Positions 9,136 to 18,340 of a stretch of 64,000 bases of DNA are shown piece by piece; within the stretch, counting starts at the first letter, position 1; the number at the start of each line of letters is the position of its first letter. A model generated the notes under the pieces. It did not search any database. It had not been told where the DNA came from and saw only the letters and a program-made list of their open reading frames with translations. The DNA is from Marinobacter fonticola. Lineage in GTDB: Bacteria; Pseudomonadota; Gammaproteobacteria; Pseudomonadales; Oleiphilaceae. The position numbers were made by a program, and so were the translations under genes. Where the stretch lies: positions 2,232,001 to 2,296,000 of the forward strand of contig NZ_CP043042.1 in assembly GCF_008122265.1 (NCBI RefSeq), given 5' to 3'.

Positions 9136-10458
9136 ATGACTGATGACACGTTGCACACAGAGAGCAGCGCCACGCCCATGGGCCGTGGCCTGAAAGATGA
9201 CCCCGGCCGGGGCACGTTGTTTTCGATCCTGGGCTACGGTGCTGTGCTGGCGTGCTTCGCCTATATGTCGACCTGGCAGGGGGAGGAAGAGCCCTACGGC
9301 GTACTGAGTCTGCTGCCGTCCCTCCTGATCGTCGTTATCGCTATAAAAACCAAACGCCCCCTCGAATCCATTTTTGCCGGTATCATCGCCGGTTCCCTCC
9401 TGATCGATCCGACCAACCTTTTCAGCAGCCTTGGCGAACTCTCCATGAACGTGGTCCAGAACGAGACCATCGCCTGGATCGTGCTGGTCTGCGGCATGAT
9501 GGGCGGGCTGATCAACATGCTCGAGCGCGGCGGCAGTGTGCTGAGTTTCGGCCAGATGCTGGCGAATCGCATCAAGACCAAGCGCGGCACCATGCTGACC
9601 ACCTCTTTCCTCGGGCTTGCGGTGTTCATCGACGATTATCTGAATTCACTGGCCGTGTCGGCCTCGATGAAGAATCTGACTGACCGTTTCAAGATCTCCC
9701 GGGAGAAACTGGCATTCCTGGTGGATTCCACTGCGGCGCCGGTGTGTATCCTGGTGCCGATTTCCACCTGGGCGGTTTACTTCGGCGCCCTGCTTGAGGA
9801 GAACGGCGCCGTGCCCGATGGTCAGGGGATGTCGCTGTATATCGAGTCGATCCCATATATGGCCTATGGCTGGGCCGCGATACTGGTGGTATTCCTGGTT
9901 GCGGTGGGGCTGCTGAAGGACTTCGGCCCGATGAAAAAGGCTGAGGAGCGCGCGCGCAACGGTCAGCCGGTTCCAGACGGGGTCGAAGACGTCGGCTTCG
10001 ATACCAGTAATGTTCGCCGCACCTCCACGACAGTCGGGCTGATGAACTTCCTGCTACCGATGGCCGTGCTGATCATCGCCAGTATTTACTATGAGATCGA
10101 TCTGCTGCTGGGTGCCCTGGTAGCGTCGATTTTCACCATGGTTCTCTATTTCGCGCAGCGGCTGATGAGCTTCGGCGAGCTGACCGATTCCATGCTCGAT
10201 GGCTTCAAGGTGATGCTGCACCCGATTGCGGTGGTCTGCGCCGGCTTCATGGTTAAGGCCATCAACGATGAACTGGGTATGACCACGTACATCATCGATA
10301 CCATCAGCCCTTACCTTTCGCCGGAGCTTTTGCCCGCGCTGGTTTTCGCCACCATGGCGGCCGTGGTGTTTTCGACCGGTTCCAGCTGGGGCGTGTTCGT
10401 GGTGTCGTTGCCTATCGTTATCCCGATGGCCCAGGCGGAGAGTCGGCAACGATTCTGA
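9136..10458 (+). pseudogene. NhaC-family Na+/H+ antiporter, 5' part (split by transposon)
   Basis: The genuine coding part is 9136-10437 (434 codons). It holds most of an NhaC-type transporter with about ten hydrophobic helices and ends in the family's GSSWGVFVVSLPI segment. The last residues up to 10458 are read from the transposon end. The missing C-terminus is at 28936-29148; excising the element and one AGGCG copy joins ATG GCC CAG GCG to ATG GAT ATG in frame, giving a 504-residue protein. In polyamine/GABA operons such transporters may carry the amine or balance ions; here it is inactivated. Confidence 0.9.
10433..10437. repeat. Target site duplication AGGCG, left copy
   Basis: Five bases immediately outside the left inverted repeat, identical to 28931-28935. 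Five-base duplications are characteristic of Tn3-family transposition. Confidence 0.92.
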
Positions 10459-10485
10459 CGAAATCCTCCAAAAAGCGCATTAACC
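10438..10485 (+). repeat. Left terminal inverted repeat of the transposon
   Basis: Begins GAGAGTCGGCAACGATTCTG and pairs with the right end, differing at positions 4, 34, 39 and 43 of 48. Longer than the 38-bp ends of Tn3 itself, in line with the Tn4651 branch. Confidence 0.92.
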
Positions 10486-10536
10486 ATCTGTTTTACAAAC
10501 CCTAAATTAACTATTTCATCACGTGCAGACGATGCG

Positions 10537-10926
10537 TTACCTGCTGTATTCCCACACCCAGTAGCCAAAAGCCGTGGCACATAAAAGCCATGTGCCAATA
10601 ACGACTGCGGCCGCAACGTGGCTGATCGGCGTGATTGCCACTTTAGCTGCTTTCGAGCGACTCGCTTCTATCACATTCGATGGCGTCAGCTTGATGACAA
10701 GGACGATGCCCAACGGGACCAAGATAATGTCGTCAAGATAGCCTAGGATCGGTATGAAGTCTGGAATGAGATCAATTGGACTCATGGCGTACGCTGCGAT
10801 TGCGAGCGCAAGCAGCCGAACGACTATGGGGGTATTCGGGTCTCGCGCCACAAAATAAACCGTCAGCGCATCATGCTGAATGCGTTTTGCCGCAGCTCGC
10901 AGCCTGCCAAAGATCACGGTAGACAT
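10537..10926 (-). CDS. YkvA-type (DUF1232) small membrane protein
   Basis: 129 residues. The DUF1232 core is seen in YAMSPIDLIPDFIPILGYLDD (about residues 46-66), with hydrophobic segments before and after and another near the C-terminus (VVIGTWLLCATAFGYWVW). AAGGAGA is 8 bases before the ATG. Role unknown; it lies between the left repeat and tnpT as cargo. Confidence 0.75.
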   Translation of the reverse strand: MSTVIFGRLRAAAKRIQHDALTVYFVARDPNTPIVVRLLALAIAAYAMSPIDLIPDFIPILGYLDDIILVPLGIVLVIKLTPSNVIEASRSKAAKVAITPISHVAAAVVIGTWLLCATAFGYWVWEYSR

Positions 10927-10993
10927 CTAACTTCTCCTTGCGCGAGTGGCATTGCTTGCAACTCTCAGGGCTGATCGGGTCGTCAATCACCGG

Positions 10994-12070
10994 CTATTTG
11001 GCCAGGCTTGTTTGAAGTTGTTTCAATTGACCCTGGAGGACAGCTTTCTCCTGCAGTAATTCGCGATTCTGATCGTTGAGGAACTGGTTTCGGTCGTCAA
11101 CCGCCGCCACGCGCTCTCTGAGGTCGGAGATCCGCTGCTGGCAGGCCGCGAGATGTTTTTCAGAATCCGTTAGGGTCGCACTAAGCTTCTCCCGGTGTTC
11201 GGCGTCGCTATCTCGCTCCAGCTGGAGGCGGTCGACTGTCGCTTCCAGCGTTTCTGTTCGCGTTGCCCATTGTGTTATGACGGCCTGGCTCGCGTGCAAC
11301 TTTTCTTTCAAGTTTTCAGCGTGATCCTGACTGGCCTCATAGCGCTGGTTTATTTGGTCGCGATGTTGTCTTAGCGTGTCGCGGTCCTGTTCGCTGGAAC
11401 GGAGCTGCTGCGTCAGCTGATCCACCTGACCCTCCAGCCCTGACTGAGTCCTGTGGAACTGGTCCCGTTCATGACGGCGATCCTCGGCAATCTCCTGCTG
11501 GTAGTGCTCGAAATGGCTGCGGATATCGCGGTTTTCCTGCTTCATTTCTTGGACGGTTGCAGTGATCTCACTGAGTTTCTCCTGACTTGCCTCCAGTTTG
11601 GACGTGAGTGAGGCCGCGCGGTGCTGTTCCTGTTGCAGAGCGTGGGCCTGGGCATCGTTTTCTTTGCGAAGCGCTTCATTGGCCTTCTCCAGCCCGCAGC
11701 GTTGCTCTTCCAGTGACTCGCACCGCTGCCGCCCCTCTTCCAGCTCGGTGCGCCATTGCTGTTCCAGCGCCTGGTGCGCTTCGCGCTCCTGCGCAATACG
11801 TTCATCGGCCGCGTATTGAGCTCGCTCATGCAGGGCTTTCACGGCTGCCACCAAGTCAGCCGGGAGTCCGTTCAGATCCGCTGCGGCTTCGCTGCCTGTT
11901 TTCCAACGTTTCAGCATTGGCCCGAGAGTGCTGCGACTGCCGGTACCGAGTTCTGATCGCACCCGGTCGACAGTGGGCTCGTCACCGCGTTGGCGGACGC
12001 GTTGCGCAGCGTTGGCGACATCCTGGTAAGTAATTCCGGCGCGGGACATGACATGCCTCATTTTTATCAT
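10994..12070 (-). CDS. tnpT: TnpT, coiled-coil cointegrate-resolution accessory protein
   Basis: 358 residues. The N-terminal 60 or so form a KfrA-like DNA-binding domain (GITYQDVANAAQRVRQRG). From about residue 90 to the end the protein is a long Glu/Gln/Arg-rich coiled coil with heptad spacing. Size, architecture and position divergent to a tyrosine recombinase match TnpT of Tn4651, which binds the resolution site and helps TnpS resolve cointegrates. The reading frame is intact. KfrA-type plasmid proteins share the architecture, but the context argues for TnpT. Confidence 0.82.
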   Translation of the reverse strand: MIKMRHVMSRAGITYQDVANAAQRVRQRGDEPTVDRVRSELGTGSRSTLGPMLKRWKTGSEAAADLNGLPADLVAAVKALHERAQYAADERIAQEREAHQALEQQWRTELEEGRQRCESLEEQRCGLEKANEALRKENDAQAHALQQEQHRAASLTSKLEASQEKLSEITATVQEMKQENRDIRSHFEHYQQEIAEDRRHERDQFHRTQSGLEGQVDQLTQQLRSSEQDRDTLRQHRDQINQRYEASQDHAENLKEKLHASQAVITQWATRTETLEATVDRLQLERDSDAEHREKLSATLTDSEKHLAACQQRISDLRERVAAVDDRNQFLNDQNRELLQEKAVLQGQLKQLQTSLAK

Positions 12071-12244
12071 ATAACGTGATATGTAATATTACGTTATTTA
12101 TGAGATAATTAACAAAGTTAATTTAAGATACATATGGCACGTTAAAGCGCACTAACGTGCGTTAGAGCGTGGTCTGTTCTATCCTGCCCCTGTAACGCCG
12201 GTACACGAGCGGCTCTTGAAAGCACGCCTCGAATTGGAGCGATC
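12071..12244. promoter_or_regulatory. Candidate resolution (res/rst) site between tnpT and tnpS
   Basis: 174-bp AT-rich spacer between the divergent recombination genes, where Tn4651-type elements keep their site-specific recombination site. It contains GCACGTTA and TAACGTGC separated by 8 bases (12137-12160), a layout fitting a tyrosine recombinase core; an overlapping CTAACG-TG-CGTTAG dyad (12152-12165); and ATAACGT ... ACGTTAT nearer tnpT, which could be TnpT binding arms. Confidence 0.6.
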
Positions 12245-13233
12245 ATGGATCCAAAACCCACTGTCAGGTCCACATTACGTAACGCGGAAAAGACCGTGTT
12301 AGCCGGTTCGGCTAACCGGTACATCCACATGGCCACCACCGACAACACGCGCCGGACCTACCGTGCGGCCATTCGCAGCTTTGAGCGCTGGGGCGGACGT
12401 CTCCCGACACAGCCGTCGACCCTGGCGGCCTACCTGTCCGACCAGGCAGCCGCGCTGAATCCTCGCACGCTGGATGTTTACCTGACGGCCCTGGGGCGCT
12501 GGCACCAGACTCAGGGATTGCGTGATCCCGCTCGAGACCCCGGCGTGCGCAAAACGTTGGAGGGGATTCGTCGCGCCCATGGTCGACCGAAACGGCAAGC
12601 CCGGGCGCTGCGACTCGAACACATGGCGGCCTTCCTGCAAACACTCCAGCAACAGCCTGACTCGCTCAAGAAGCATCGCGACTGGGCCTTGCTGCAGGTG
12701 GGTTTTTTGGGGCGTTTCGCCGCAGTGAATTGGTAACGATTGAGGTGAAGCACTTGTCGTGGGAGCCGGAAGGGCTGGTGGTGACCCTGCCGCGCTCCAA
12801 AACAGACCCTCACGGTGAAGGCCTGAAGCGGGCCCTGCCTCGGGGCAACGAGTTGGTCTGCCCGGTCAGCGCCCTCGAAAACTGGCTACAGCATGCCGGT
12901 ATTCACGAAGGCCCCGTCTTCCGCGCCGTCAACCGCTGGGGTCGGTTGCAACCCCAAGCCCTTTCAGGCGGGTCGGTGAATCGCATCCTGAAGGCGCTCG
13001 GGGAAACCTGCGGTCTGGACTTCGTGCCGACCCTGAGCAGTCACAGCTTCCGGCGCGGTCTGTCCACCGCCGCCGCGCGGGAGAAGGTAGACTTTGCGCA
13101 GATCAAGCGCCAGGGCGGCTGGAAGCATGACGGGACGGTACGGGGCTACATCGAGGAAGGACAGCAATTTACGGACAACGCCGCAAACACCTTACTGACC
13201 AAAGTCGCCAGGTTGATCCGGGACAACGACTAA
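12245..13233 (+). pseudogene. tnpS: TnpS tyrosine recombinase, broken by a one-base deletion
   Basis: The first 164 codons encode the SAM-like core-binding domain and run out of frame just before FRRSEL; the second frame resumes there and holds the catalytic domain. Adding one T to the T6 run at 12703-12708 restores QVGFFGAFRRSELVTIE. The catalytic set would be Arg in FRRSEL, Lys in RSKTD, His-x-x-Arg in SHSFRRG, the GGWKHDG box and Tyr in VRGYIEEG. The break separates the DNA-grip domain from all catalytic residues, so resolution by this copy should fail unless ribosomes slip at the run. A sequencing error is possible. Confidence 0.85.
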
Positions 13234-13527
13234 TGGTGAGCCTGGTCGCGGCTGACTACGCTGCCCGGAAGCACTCAGAGCACGATGGACAGGTGTCTGT
13301 AGTGGCTCACAAAGCTAATCTGTCGGGGCCCGCAATTACCCTGAGCAGTGGGAACACATTGGGTGAGAACGGGCGCCCGGATGAGCCCAGATTAGCTGCG
13401 AACCGACGAACCTCGGATGCCAACGAGCTCGCAAACATCGACTTCGGCCCACGCTTTGTGAGAATGAGGGTTGACGGACAAACGTGAAAAATCCGCCACA
13501 TGCCATCCAACCCTCCACTTTTTGCCA
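13234..13527. other. Gene-free stretch between tnpS and the flavin oxidoreductase
   Basis: About 290 bp; the small frames present have no family features. I see no inverted repeat or promoter that I can defend. Confidence 0.4.
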
Positions 13528-14874
13528 TTAAAGCATTGACCCTATGTCAGAAGCTCCTGTTGGATAGGCGAACATTGTCATCTTGAGATCCGTCGTGGTG
13601 AGCCCGTGACGGATGGCCAGTGCGAACAAGTTGATAACCTCATCCACGTTGGGGCCGACGAGGTGAGCTCCCAATATGTGTTCGCTTTCTTCCTCGATCA
13701 GGATTTTGAAGCCATAGACCGGCTCGGCCGCTTGACGCGCGGTGAACCAATCCGAAGTGCGCTGGCTTGAGACACGAAACCGTAACCCCTGCTCACGGGC
13801 CTGTGCTTCGTTGAGCCCGGTCGAGGCAATAGGCGGTATCGTAAAAGCGACACTCGGCACACCGACGTAGTCCGGTTTGGCAGGCTTGCCATAGACCAGA
13901 TGGGCGGCCACGACCTTAGCGTCGTGACTTGAGACGGGCGTGAGAGGCGGCCCTACCTGAGCGGCATCACCAGCGGCGTAGACCGCAGGATTCGATGTAC
14001 TCTGCAGGTGCTCATTCAGTAATAGCCGGCCTTTCTCGGTCTCTACGCCGGCCGCTTCCAGATTAAGATCCTTGAGCGCCGGTACTCTGCCGGCCGCATG
14101 AACGACCAGATCCGCTTCAACGGTATCAGTCTTGCCATTAGAGGCTATGCGTACGCTATAGCCGGTCGCTGTTTTCTCAATGGCTTCGACGTTGCTTTGG
14201 GTTCGCACATCGATACCCTGGTGATGGAAGCTGTCCATCAGCCAATCCACCAGATCAGGATCGAACAGCTTGAGCATGCGCTCACCCCGCTGAAGAATGG
14301 TGACCTGCGCACCTGCACGGGCAGCCAGATGGGAAAACTCGGCGGCAATGTACCCCCCGCCCACCAGGACAATTCGCGGCGGCAATCTTTCCAGCGCCAG
14401 AAACTCTTCATTGTCTATCAAATGTTCTTCACCCGGGATTCCCAGCGTTACCGGCTCGGCTCCGGAAGCGATTAACACATGCCGGGCGTCCAGCGTCTGA
14501 CCGTCAACTTCGAGGCTATTGGCGCCGGTGAAGCGAGCTTGCCCGTGGAACGTATCGATCCCTTTGTCTTCGAAGCTGTCTTCGTTCTTCTGCGGTATGG
14601 GATCGGTGAACCCTCGCTTGAAACGGATCAGGTCTGCCCAGTCGAGGTCGACATCGCCTTTCACACCTTTGCCCCGCATCCGACGAGCGTGGTCCAATGC
14701 CTTTGCACCCTGGATCATCATCTTTTTCGGATCACAGCCGCGCAGTGCGCAGGTGCCACCATAAGGGCGGGAATCGATGATTGCGATACGCCAGCCCTTG
14801 GCTTGCGCGCGCATAGCCACCACTTTGGCGGCGGTACCAGTACCGACGATAACGAGATCATAGTTTGTTGCCAT
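13528..14874 (-). CDS. FAD/NAD(P) disulfide oxidoreductase, mercuric/glutathione-reductase-like
   Basis: 448 residues with the class I pyridine nucleotide-disulfide reductase fold: FAD site VIVGTGTAAKVVAMRA, redox-active Cys42-Ala-Leu-Arg-Gly-Cys47, NAD(P) site VLVGGGYIAAEFSHLAARAG and second FAD motif VYAAGDAAQ. It is not MerA: there is no C-terminal Cys-Cys pair. The usual C-terminal His-x4-Glu base pair is absent, the tail reading MFAYPTGASDIGSML. AAGGAGG precedes the ATG by 7 bases. The substrate is unknown; glutathione, lipoamide or a metal-thiol complex are options. Confidence 0.8.
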   Translation of the reverse strand: MATNYDLVIVGTGTAAKVVAMRAQAKGWRIAIIDSRPYGGTCALRGCDPKKMMIQGAKALDHARRMRGKGVKGDVDLDWADLIRFKRGFTDPIPQKNEDSFEDKGIDTFHGQARFTGANSLEVDGQTLDARHVLIASGAEPVTLGIPGEEHLIDNEEFLALERLPPRIVLVGGGYIAAEFSHLAARAGAQVTILQRGERMLKLFDPDLVDWLMDSFHHQGIDVRTQSNVEAIEKTATGYSVRIASNGKTDTVEADLVVHAAGRVPALKDLNLEAAGVETEKGRLLLNEHLQSTSNPAVYAAGDAAQVGPPLTPVSSHDAKVVAAHLVYGKPAKPDYVGVPSVAFTIPPIASTGLNEAQAREQGLRFRVSSQRTSDWFTARQAAEPVYGFKILIEEESEHILGAHLVGPNVDEVINLFALAIRHGLTTTDLKMTMFAYPTGASDIGSML

Positions 14875-15569
14875 AACGTTGCCTCCTTGGATTAGCGGCG
14901 TCTCGGTATGCAGTTAGCCGAAATGTTGAAGCGACCATCGCCCCCGGTGCAGCGGCACCTTGGGAACGATCGACTTGGGTCCGCGGTTGGCAAGGCACTG
15001 TCAACTTTTTCCATCGCCAATCCATGGAAGGTAACATGCCCGCGATTGGCTCGGCGATAGATCCGAATAGACGCATCTTATTTATCCGCGCTGGCTCATC
15101 CTGCATAGTTATGCCATGGGGTCATGAAGGTTCCGGAAACCACTGGGCAATGACCATCGCCCCATCATTAACTACGTTGGCAACCAATCGGGCACTCTGT
15201 CTGGGCTCATGATTTCTTCAAGCAGAGCCAGCGGCATATTACCGTGGACCTTAAGAATCCTCTTCCGTTCATAAATAACGAAACGGCCCCCTTCTTATGC
15301 TGATAATTATTTGTGGAATCAGTAGGGAGCAGCTATGGGGGTACCGTGTGGCTTATGCAGACGCGGCCGGAAAAGCGCCAAATTTAGTTCGCTGACCTGA
15401 AGCTCGACCGACTGCCGGACAAAACCACGGCTAAGTGGACCAAAACCTGAATCAACCGCGACGATATTGTTCGTTTCCATCTGCCGCACAATATAGGTGC
15501 AGAGCAGTCAGCGGGGAGGCTAAATATTTCAATATTGCATGAAGTAAGCAACTCTTCTATCATTGAAAC
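14875..15569. other. 695-bp stretch without a recognisable gene
   Basis: Between the flavin oxidoreductase and arsR. No open frame here shows a family signature. The last 40 bp must hold the arsR promoter; an AATATT-TC-AATATT repeat at about 15523-15536 could be part of an ArsR operator. Confidence 0.4.
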
Positions 15570-15920
15570 ATGAAACAAGACAGCAATGAAATCGTGGCAA
15601 AAAAACTGGCCGCTCTCGCTCACCCTGTGCGCCTGGCGGCCATTCGCCAACTGGCAGCTGCGGGGCCTGCCGGTCTAGCAGCAGGCAAGCTTGCCGAGCG
15701 GTTGGGCGCGGCACCGAATGCGCTGACCTTCCACCTGCAGAAGCTGGCTGTCGCCGGCTTGGTAGCGTCACACCGTGAGGGCCAGTTCGTCTATTACCGC
15801 GCGGAGTTCAATGCACTGCTGGCATTGACGGATCATCTGGTCGGTGCCTGCTGTAACGAATCGGACGAAAGCTGCGGGCCACGCTGCCCCTCGGCCGTGA
15901 ATGTGCCGGACGCCGACTAA
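15570..15920 (+). CDS. arsR: ArsR/SmtB-family metalloregulator
   Basis: 116 residues with the winged HTH ([19 protein letters not shown], then [16 protein letters not shown]). The recognition-helix region lacks the classic ELCVC metal box; instead the C-terminus carries a Cys cluster, [14 protein letters not shown], the likely arsenite site by analogy with ArsR proteins that bind metal elsewhere. It heads a plus-strand cluster with a membrane protein, a rhodanese and an Acr3-like permease, so it probably represses that set. Confidence 0.85.
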   Translation: MKQDSNEIVAKKLAALAHPVRLAAIRQLAAAGPAGLAAGKLAERLGAAPNALTFHLQKLAVAGLVASHREGQFVYYRAEFNALLALTDHLVGACCNESDESCGPRCPSAVNVPDAD

Positions 15921-15948
15921 TCTTTCTCAACCGAAGAGGAGAGCGAAT

Positions 15949-16386
15949 ATGACACATTCCACTACGTGGACGCGGGCGATTGGCATAGGGCTTGGCGTTT
16001 CCATTCTCACCGCTATCGTGGCGGTGGCCTTGTTGAAAGCCGGAGTGTCGCCTTTTCCGAAGCCGCCGTCGCTGGCCTTTGCCGAAACCCTGCTGGGGCG
16101 CACCCTTCCACTGCCCGTGGGGCTGCTTTTCCACACGGCCTACGTCACTTTCTGGTCAGTCGTGTTCGTGCGTTTTTTCCCACGCAAAAACCTGCTGACT
16201 GCGCTGGGCCTGGCCGCTGCGCTCTGGGTGGTGATCCTGGTGGTGTTCTTCCCCTTGGTGGGCTGGGGTGTCGCGGGTCTGGCGATCAGTCCCAAGCTGA
16301 TCGTCGCGTCCGCCGTGCCGCACCTGCTGTTCGGCCTGCTGCTGTGGGGGCTGGACCGCTACCTTGCCAAGCCGTATCACGCCTGA
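15949..16386 (+). CDS. Small four-helix membrane protein of the ars cluster
   Basis: 145 residues from the ATG at 15949, which has GAGGAG 7 bases upstream. Four hydrophobic segments at about residues 8-27, 45-65, 72-95 and 108-128. Arg/Lys-rich loops suggest an inner-membrane protein. I do not recognise the family; it sits directly after arsR and before a rhodanese, an arrangement that suggests a role linked to metalloid or thiol handling. Confidence 0.7.
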   Translation: MTHSTTWTRAIGIGLGVSILTAIVAVALLKAGVSPFPKPPSLAFAETLLGRTLPLPVGLLFHTAYVTFWSVVFVRFFPRKNLLTALGLAAALWVVILVVFFPLVGWGVAGLAISPKLIVASAVPHLLFGLLLWGLDRYLAKPYHA

Positions 16387-16401
16387 GCCCGGACGTATAC
16401 C

Positions 16402-16725
16402 ATGCCAACGATTGATACTGCGACCCTGCGTGACTGGCAGACCCGTGGCCAAGATTTCACCCTGGTTGATACCCTGCCGGCCGATACCTTCGCCAAGGGA
16501 CACCTGCCGGGGGCCGTCAACATTGTCTCCGATGACATATCCAATTAGGCACCCAGATGGCTTCCTGACAAGAAGGCGACCATCGTCGTGTATTGCGCCA
16601 GCGAAGATTGCAGGCGGGCCGGTAAGGCAGCTGTGCGGCTGGAACGCCTCGGCTATACCGAGGTTTACCACTGTAAGGGCGTTAAGCGGGCCTGGCTGGG
16701 CAACGGCTTACCTCTGGGAGACTGA
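16402..16725 (+). pseudogene. Rhodanese-like protein with in-frame stop
   Basis: One continuous frame of 108 codons interrupted by TAG at 16546-16548 (codon 49). Before it: GHLPGAVNIVSDD, the typical rhodanese start; after it: VVYCASEDCRRAGKAAVRL with the active-site Cys loop, then GYTEVYHCKGVKRAWL. Active rhodaneses transfer sulfane sulfur. The stop removes the catalytic half. It lies between the membrane protein and the permease gene, both same strand. Confidence 0.85.
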
Positions 16726-16741
16726 CAAAGGACTATAACCC

Positions 16742-17707
16742 ATGCGCGACTGGATGGAACGCCAGCAATCCTGGATCTATCTGCTTTCTATCCTGGCTGG
16801 CCTCGCCATCGGCCTGGACCAGCCGGGGATGACCTCCTCACTTGAGGTCTTTCTCTGGCCACTGCTTGGTGGACTGCTCTAAGCCACCTTCACGCAGGTG
16901 CCGTTAACGCGGATCGGTCAGGGCATGAAGGATGGGCGCTTCCTGTCGGCCCTGCTGCTCGGTAACTTCGTAATCATTCCTCTCGTCCTGGGTGGACTGA
17001 TGGCCATCCTGCCCGTATCGCAGGCCGTCCAGGCCGGCGTACTGCTCGTGTTGCTCGTTCCTTGTACCGACTGGTTCATCTCCTTTACTCACCTGGGCAA
17101 AGGAGATACGGGCAGGGCCATTTCTGCCGCGCCGGTGCTGTTGATCGTGCAGTTGTTGGCTTTGCCCCTGTATCTTTGGTTCTTTCTGGGCGGGGCGTGG
17201 TTCGAGACCGCAATCAGTAGCCACCTGCTTAGCGCCTTTGTGGGATTGATTCTTGTTCCCCTGGGATTGGCTTGGGCGACAGAGCGGTTGGCTGAGCGCA
17301 GCCGCCATGCCCGACGATTGGTGCATGGCCTGGGGATGTTACCGGTGCCACTGCTGGCACTGGTGGTCTTTGTTATCGCGGCATCACAGGTGACGACCGT
17401 TACCGGCCTCACCGGCGTACTGATGCAGGTGCTGTTGATCTTCATCGCCTACTTGATCTTCGCCGCTTTCCTGGGCAAAGCCCTCGGCAGACTATTTCGG
17501 CTGCCCGTTCCGACGGCCAGGACCCTGACCTTCAGCTTCGGCACCCGCAACTCCTTCGTGGTGCTGCCCATCGCCTTGGCGCTGCCCGAGGCCTGGCAAG
17601 CCGCCGTGGTGGTTATTGTCTTCCAGTCGCTGGTCGAGCTGTTCGGCATGGTGGCCTACCTGAGCTGGGTGCCGCGCAAATTGATTCCGGAACCCTCGCC
17701 CTACTAG
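16742..17707 (+). pseudogene. Arsenite-type permease (BASS/Acr3-like) with in-frame stop
   Basis: A continuous frame of about 321 codons with TAA at 16880-16882 (codon 47), in the GGLL-ATFTQVPL segment where a Tyr codon is expected. Downstream, about eight transmembrane segments and ALLLGNFVIIPLVLGG and VLLVLLVPCTDWFISF match bile acid:sodium symporter-fold 'arsenic resistance' permeases. A restart after the stop would lack the first helix. With arsR and the rhodanese it forms a decayed arsenic module. Confidence 0.83.
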
Positions 17708-17926
17708 CCGCACGGCATCCATGATGCCTCCTCTCGGCGGTGCCGGGCGATCTGCACCATGGCGCCGACCGGAAGATAGCTCACCAGACCCATCCCATGA
17801 GTAAACCAAGCACCCATCAACCGAGAAATACCGTGAGGCAGAGCGTAGGGACCTTCTAACGATAACCAGAAATCAGCCAGATATTCCCGGTACCAAAATC
17901 CGGATACCCAAAAATACTACTAATAG

Positions 17927-18289
17927 TCAGGTTCTCAGCAGGGTTTCCAGGTTGGCGGTGATCGTTCGCGCGAGGCGTCTGGCCCGATCGGCGGTGGTTC
18001 CGCTGAAGCGCTCGTCCACGGTGTCGAGAAACAGCGCCAACCATCTTTGAAAGTGCTGATGCTGTAAGGAGTGCCGGCTATGGAGCGCCTGGTGCCGGGC
18101 GATCATATTACGTCGGTACGCGTCATGCTCGCCGAGCAACATCTTTCGCCAGTAGGCGTAAATCTTTGGTTTGTGTCGGGGCAGATCCATGCCCTGGAAC
18201 ATCGGCGCCAATATGTCGTCAGCCACGACTTTCGCATAGAAGGCATCGACGAGTTCGGTTATGGCATCGGGCGAGTTCAGTTCACGCAT
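17927..18289 (-). CDS. Truncated haemoglobin, group III-like
   Basis: 120 residues with the short 2-on-2 globin pattern: VDAFYAKVVADDILAPMF, HKPKIYAYWRKMLLGE and MIARHQALH, which supplies the likely haem-binding His. Small cytosolic globins of this group bind O2 or NO. It lies 51 bp downstream of the glutamate dehydrogenase on the same strand and may be co-transcribed. The frame is intact, unlike most of the surrounding cargo. Confidence 0.78.
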   Translation of the reverse strand: MRELNSPDAITELVDAFYAKVVADDILAPMFQGMDLPRHKPKIYAYWRKMLLGEHDAYRRNMIARHQALHSRHSLQHQHFQRWLALFLDTVDERFSGTTADRARRLARTITANLETLLRT

Positions 18290-18340
18290 GCGGTGGGCAC
18301 TCCAGCAATCAAGAGATGATCGCCCCGGTTGTTTTGCACT

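Noticed and set aside
13233..13487. 84-codon frame after tnpS
   Set aside because: No homology features, no clear ribosome site; looks like chance.
13528..14874. Calling this gene merA
   Set aside because: No terminal Cys-Cys and no N-terminal metal domain; a better merA is at 22758-24156.
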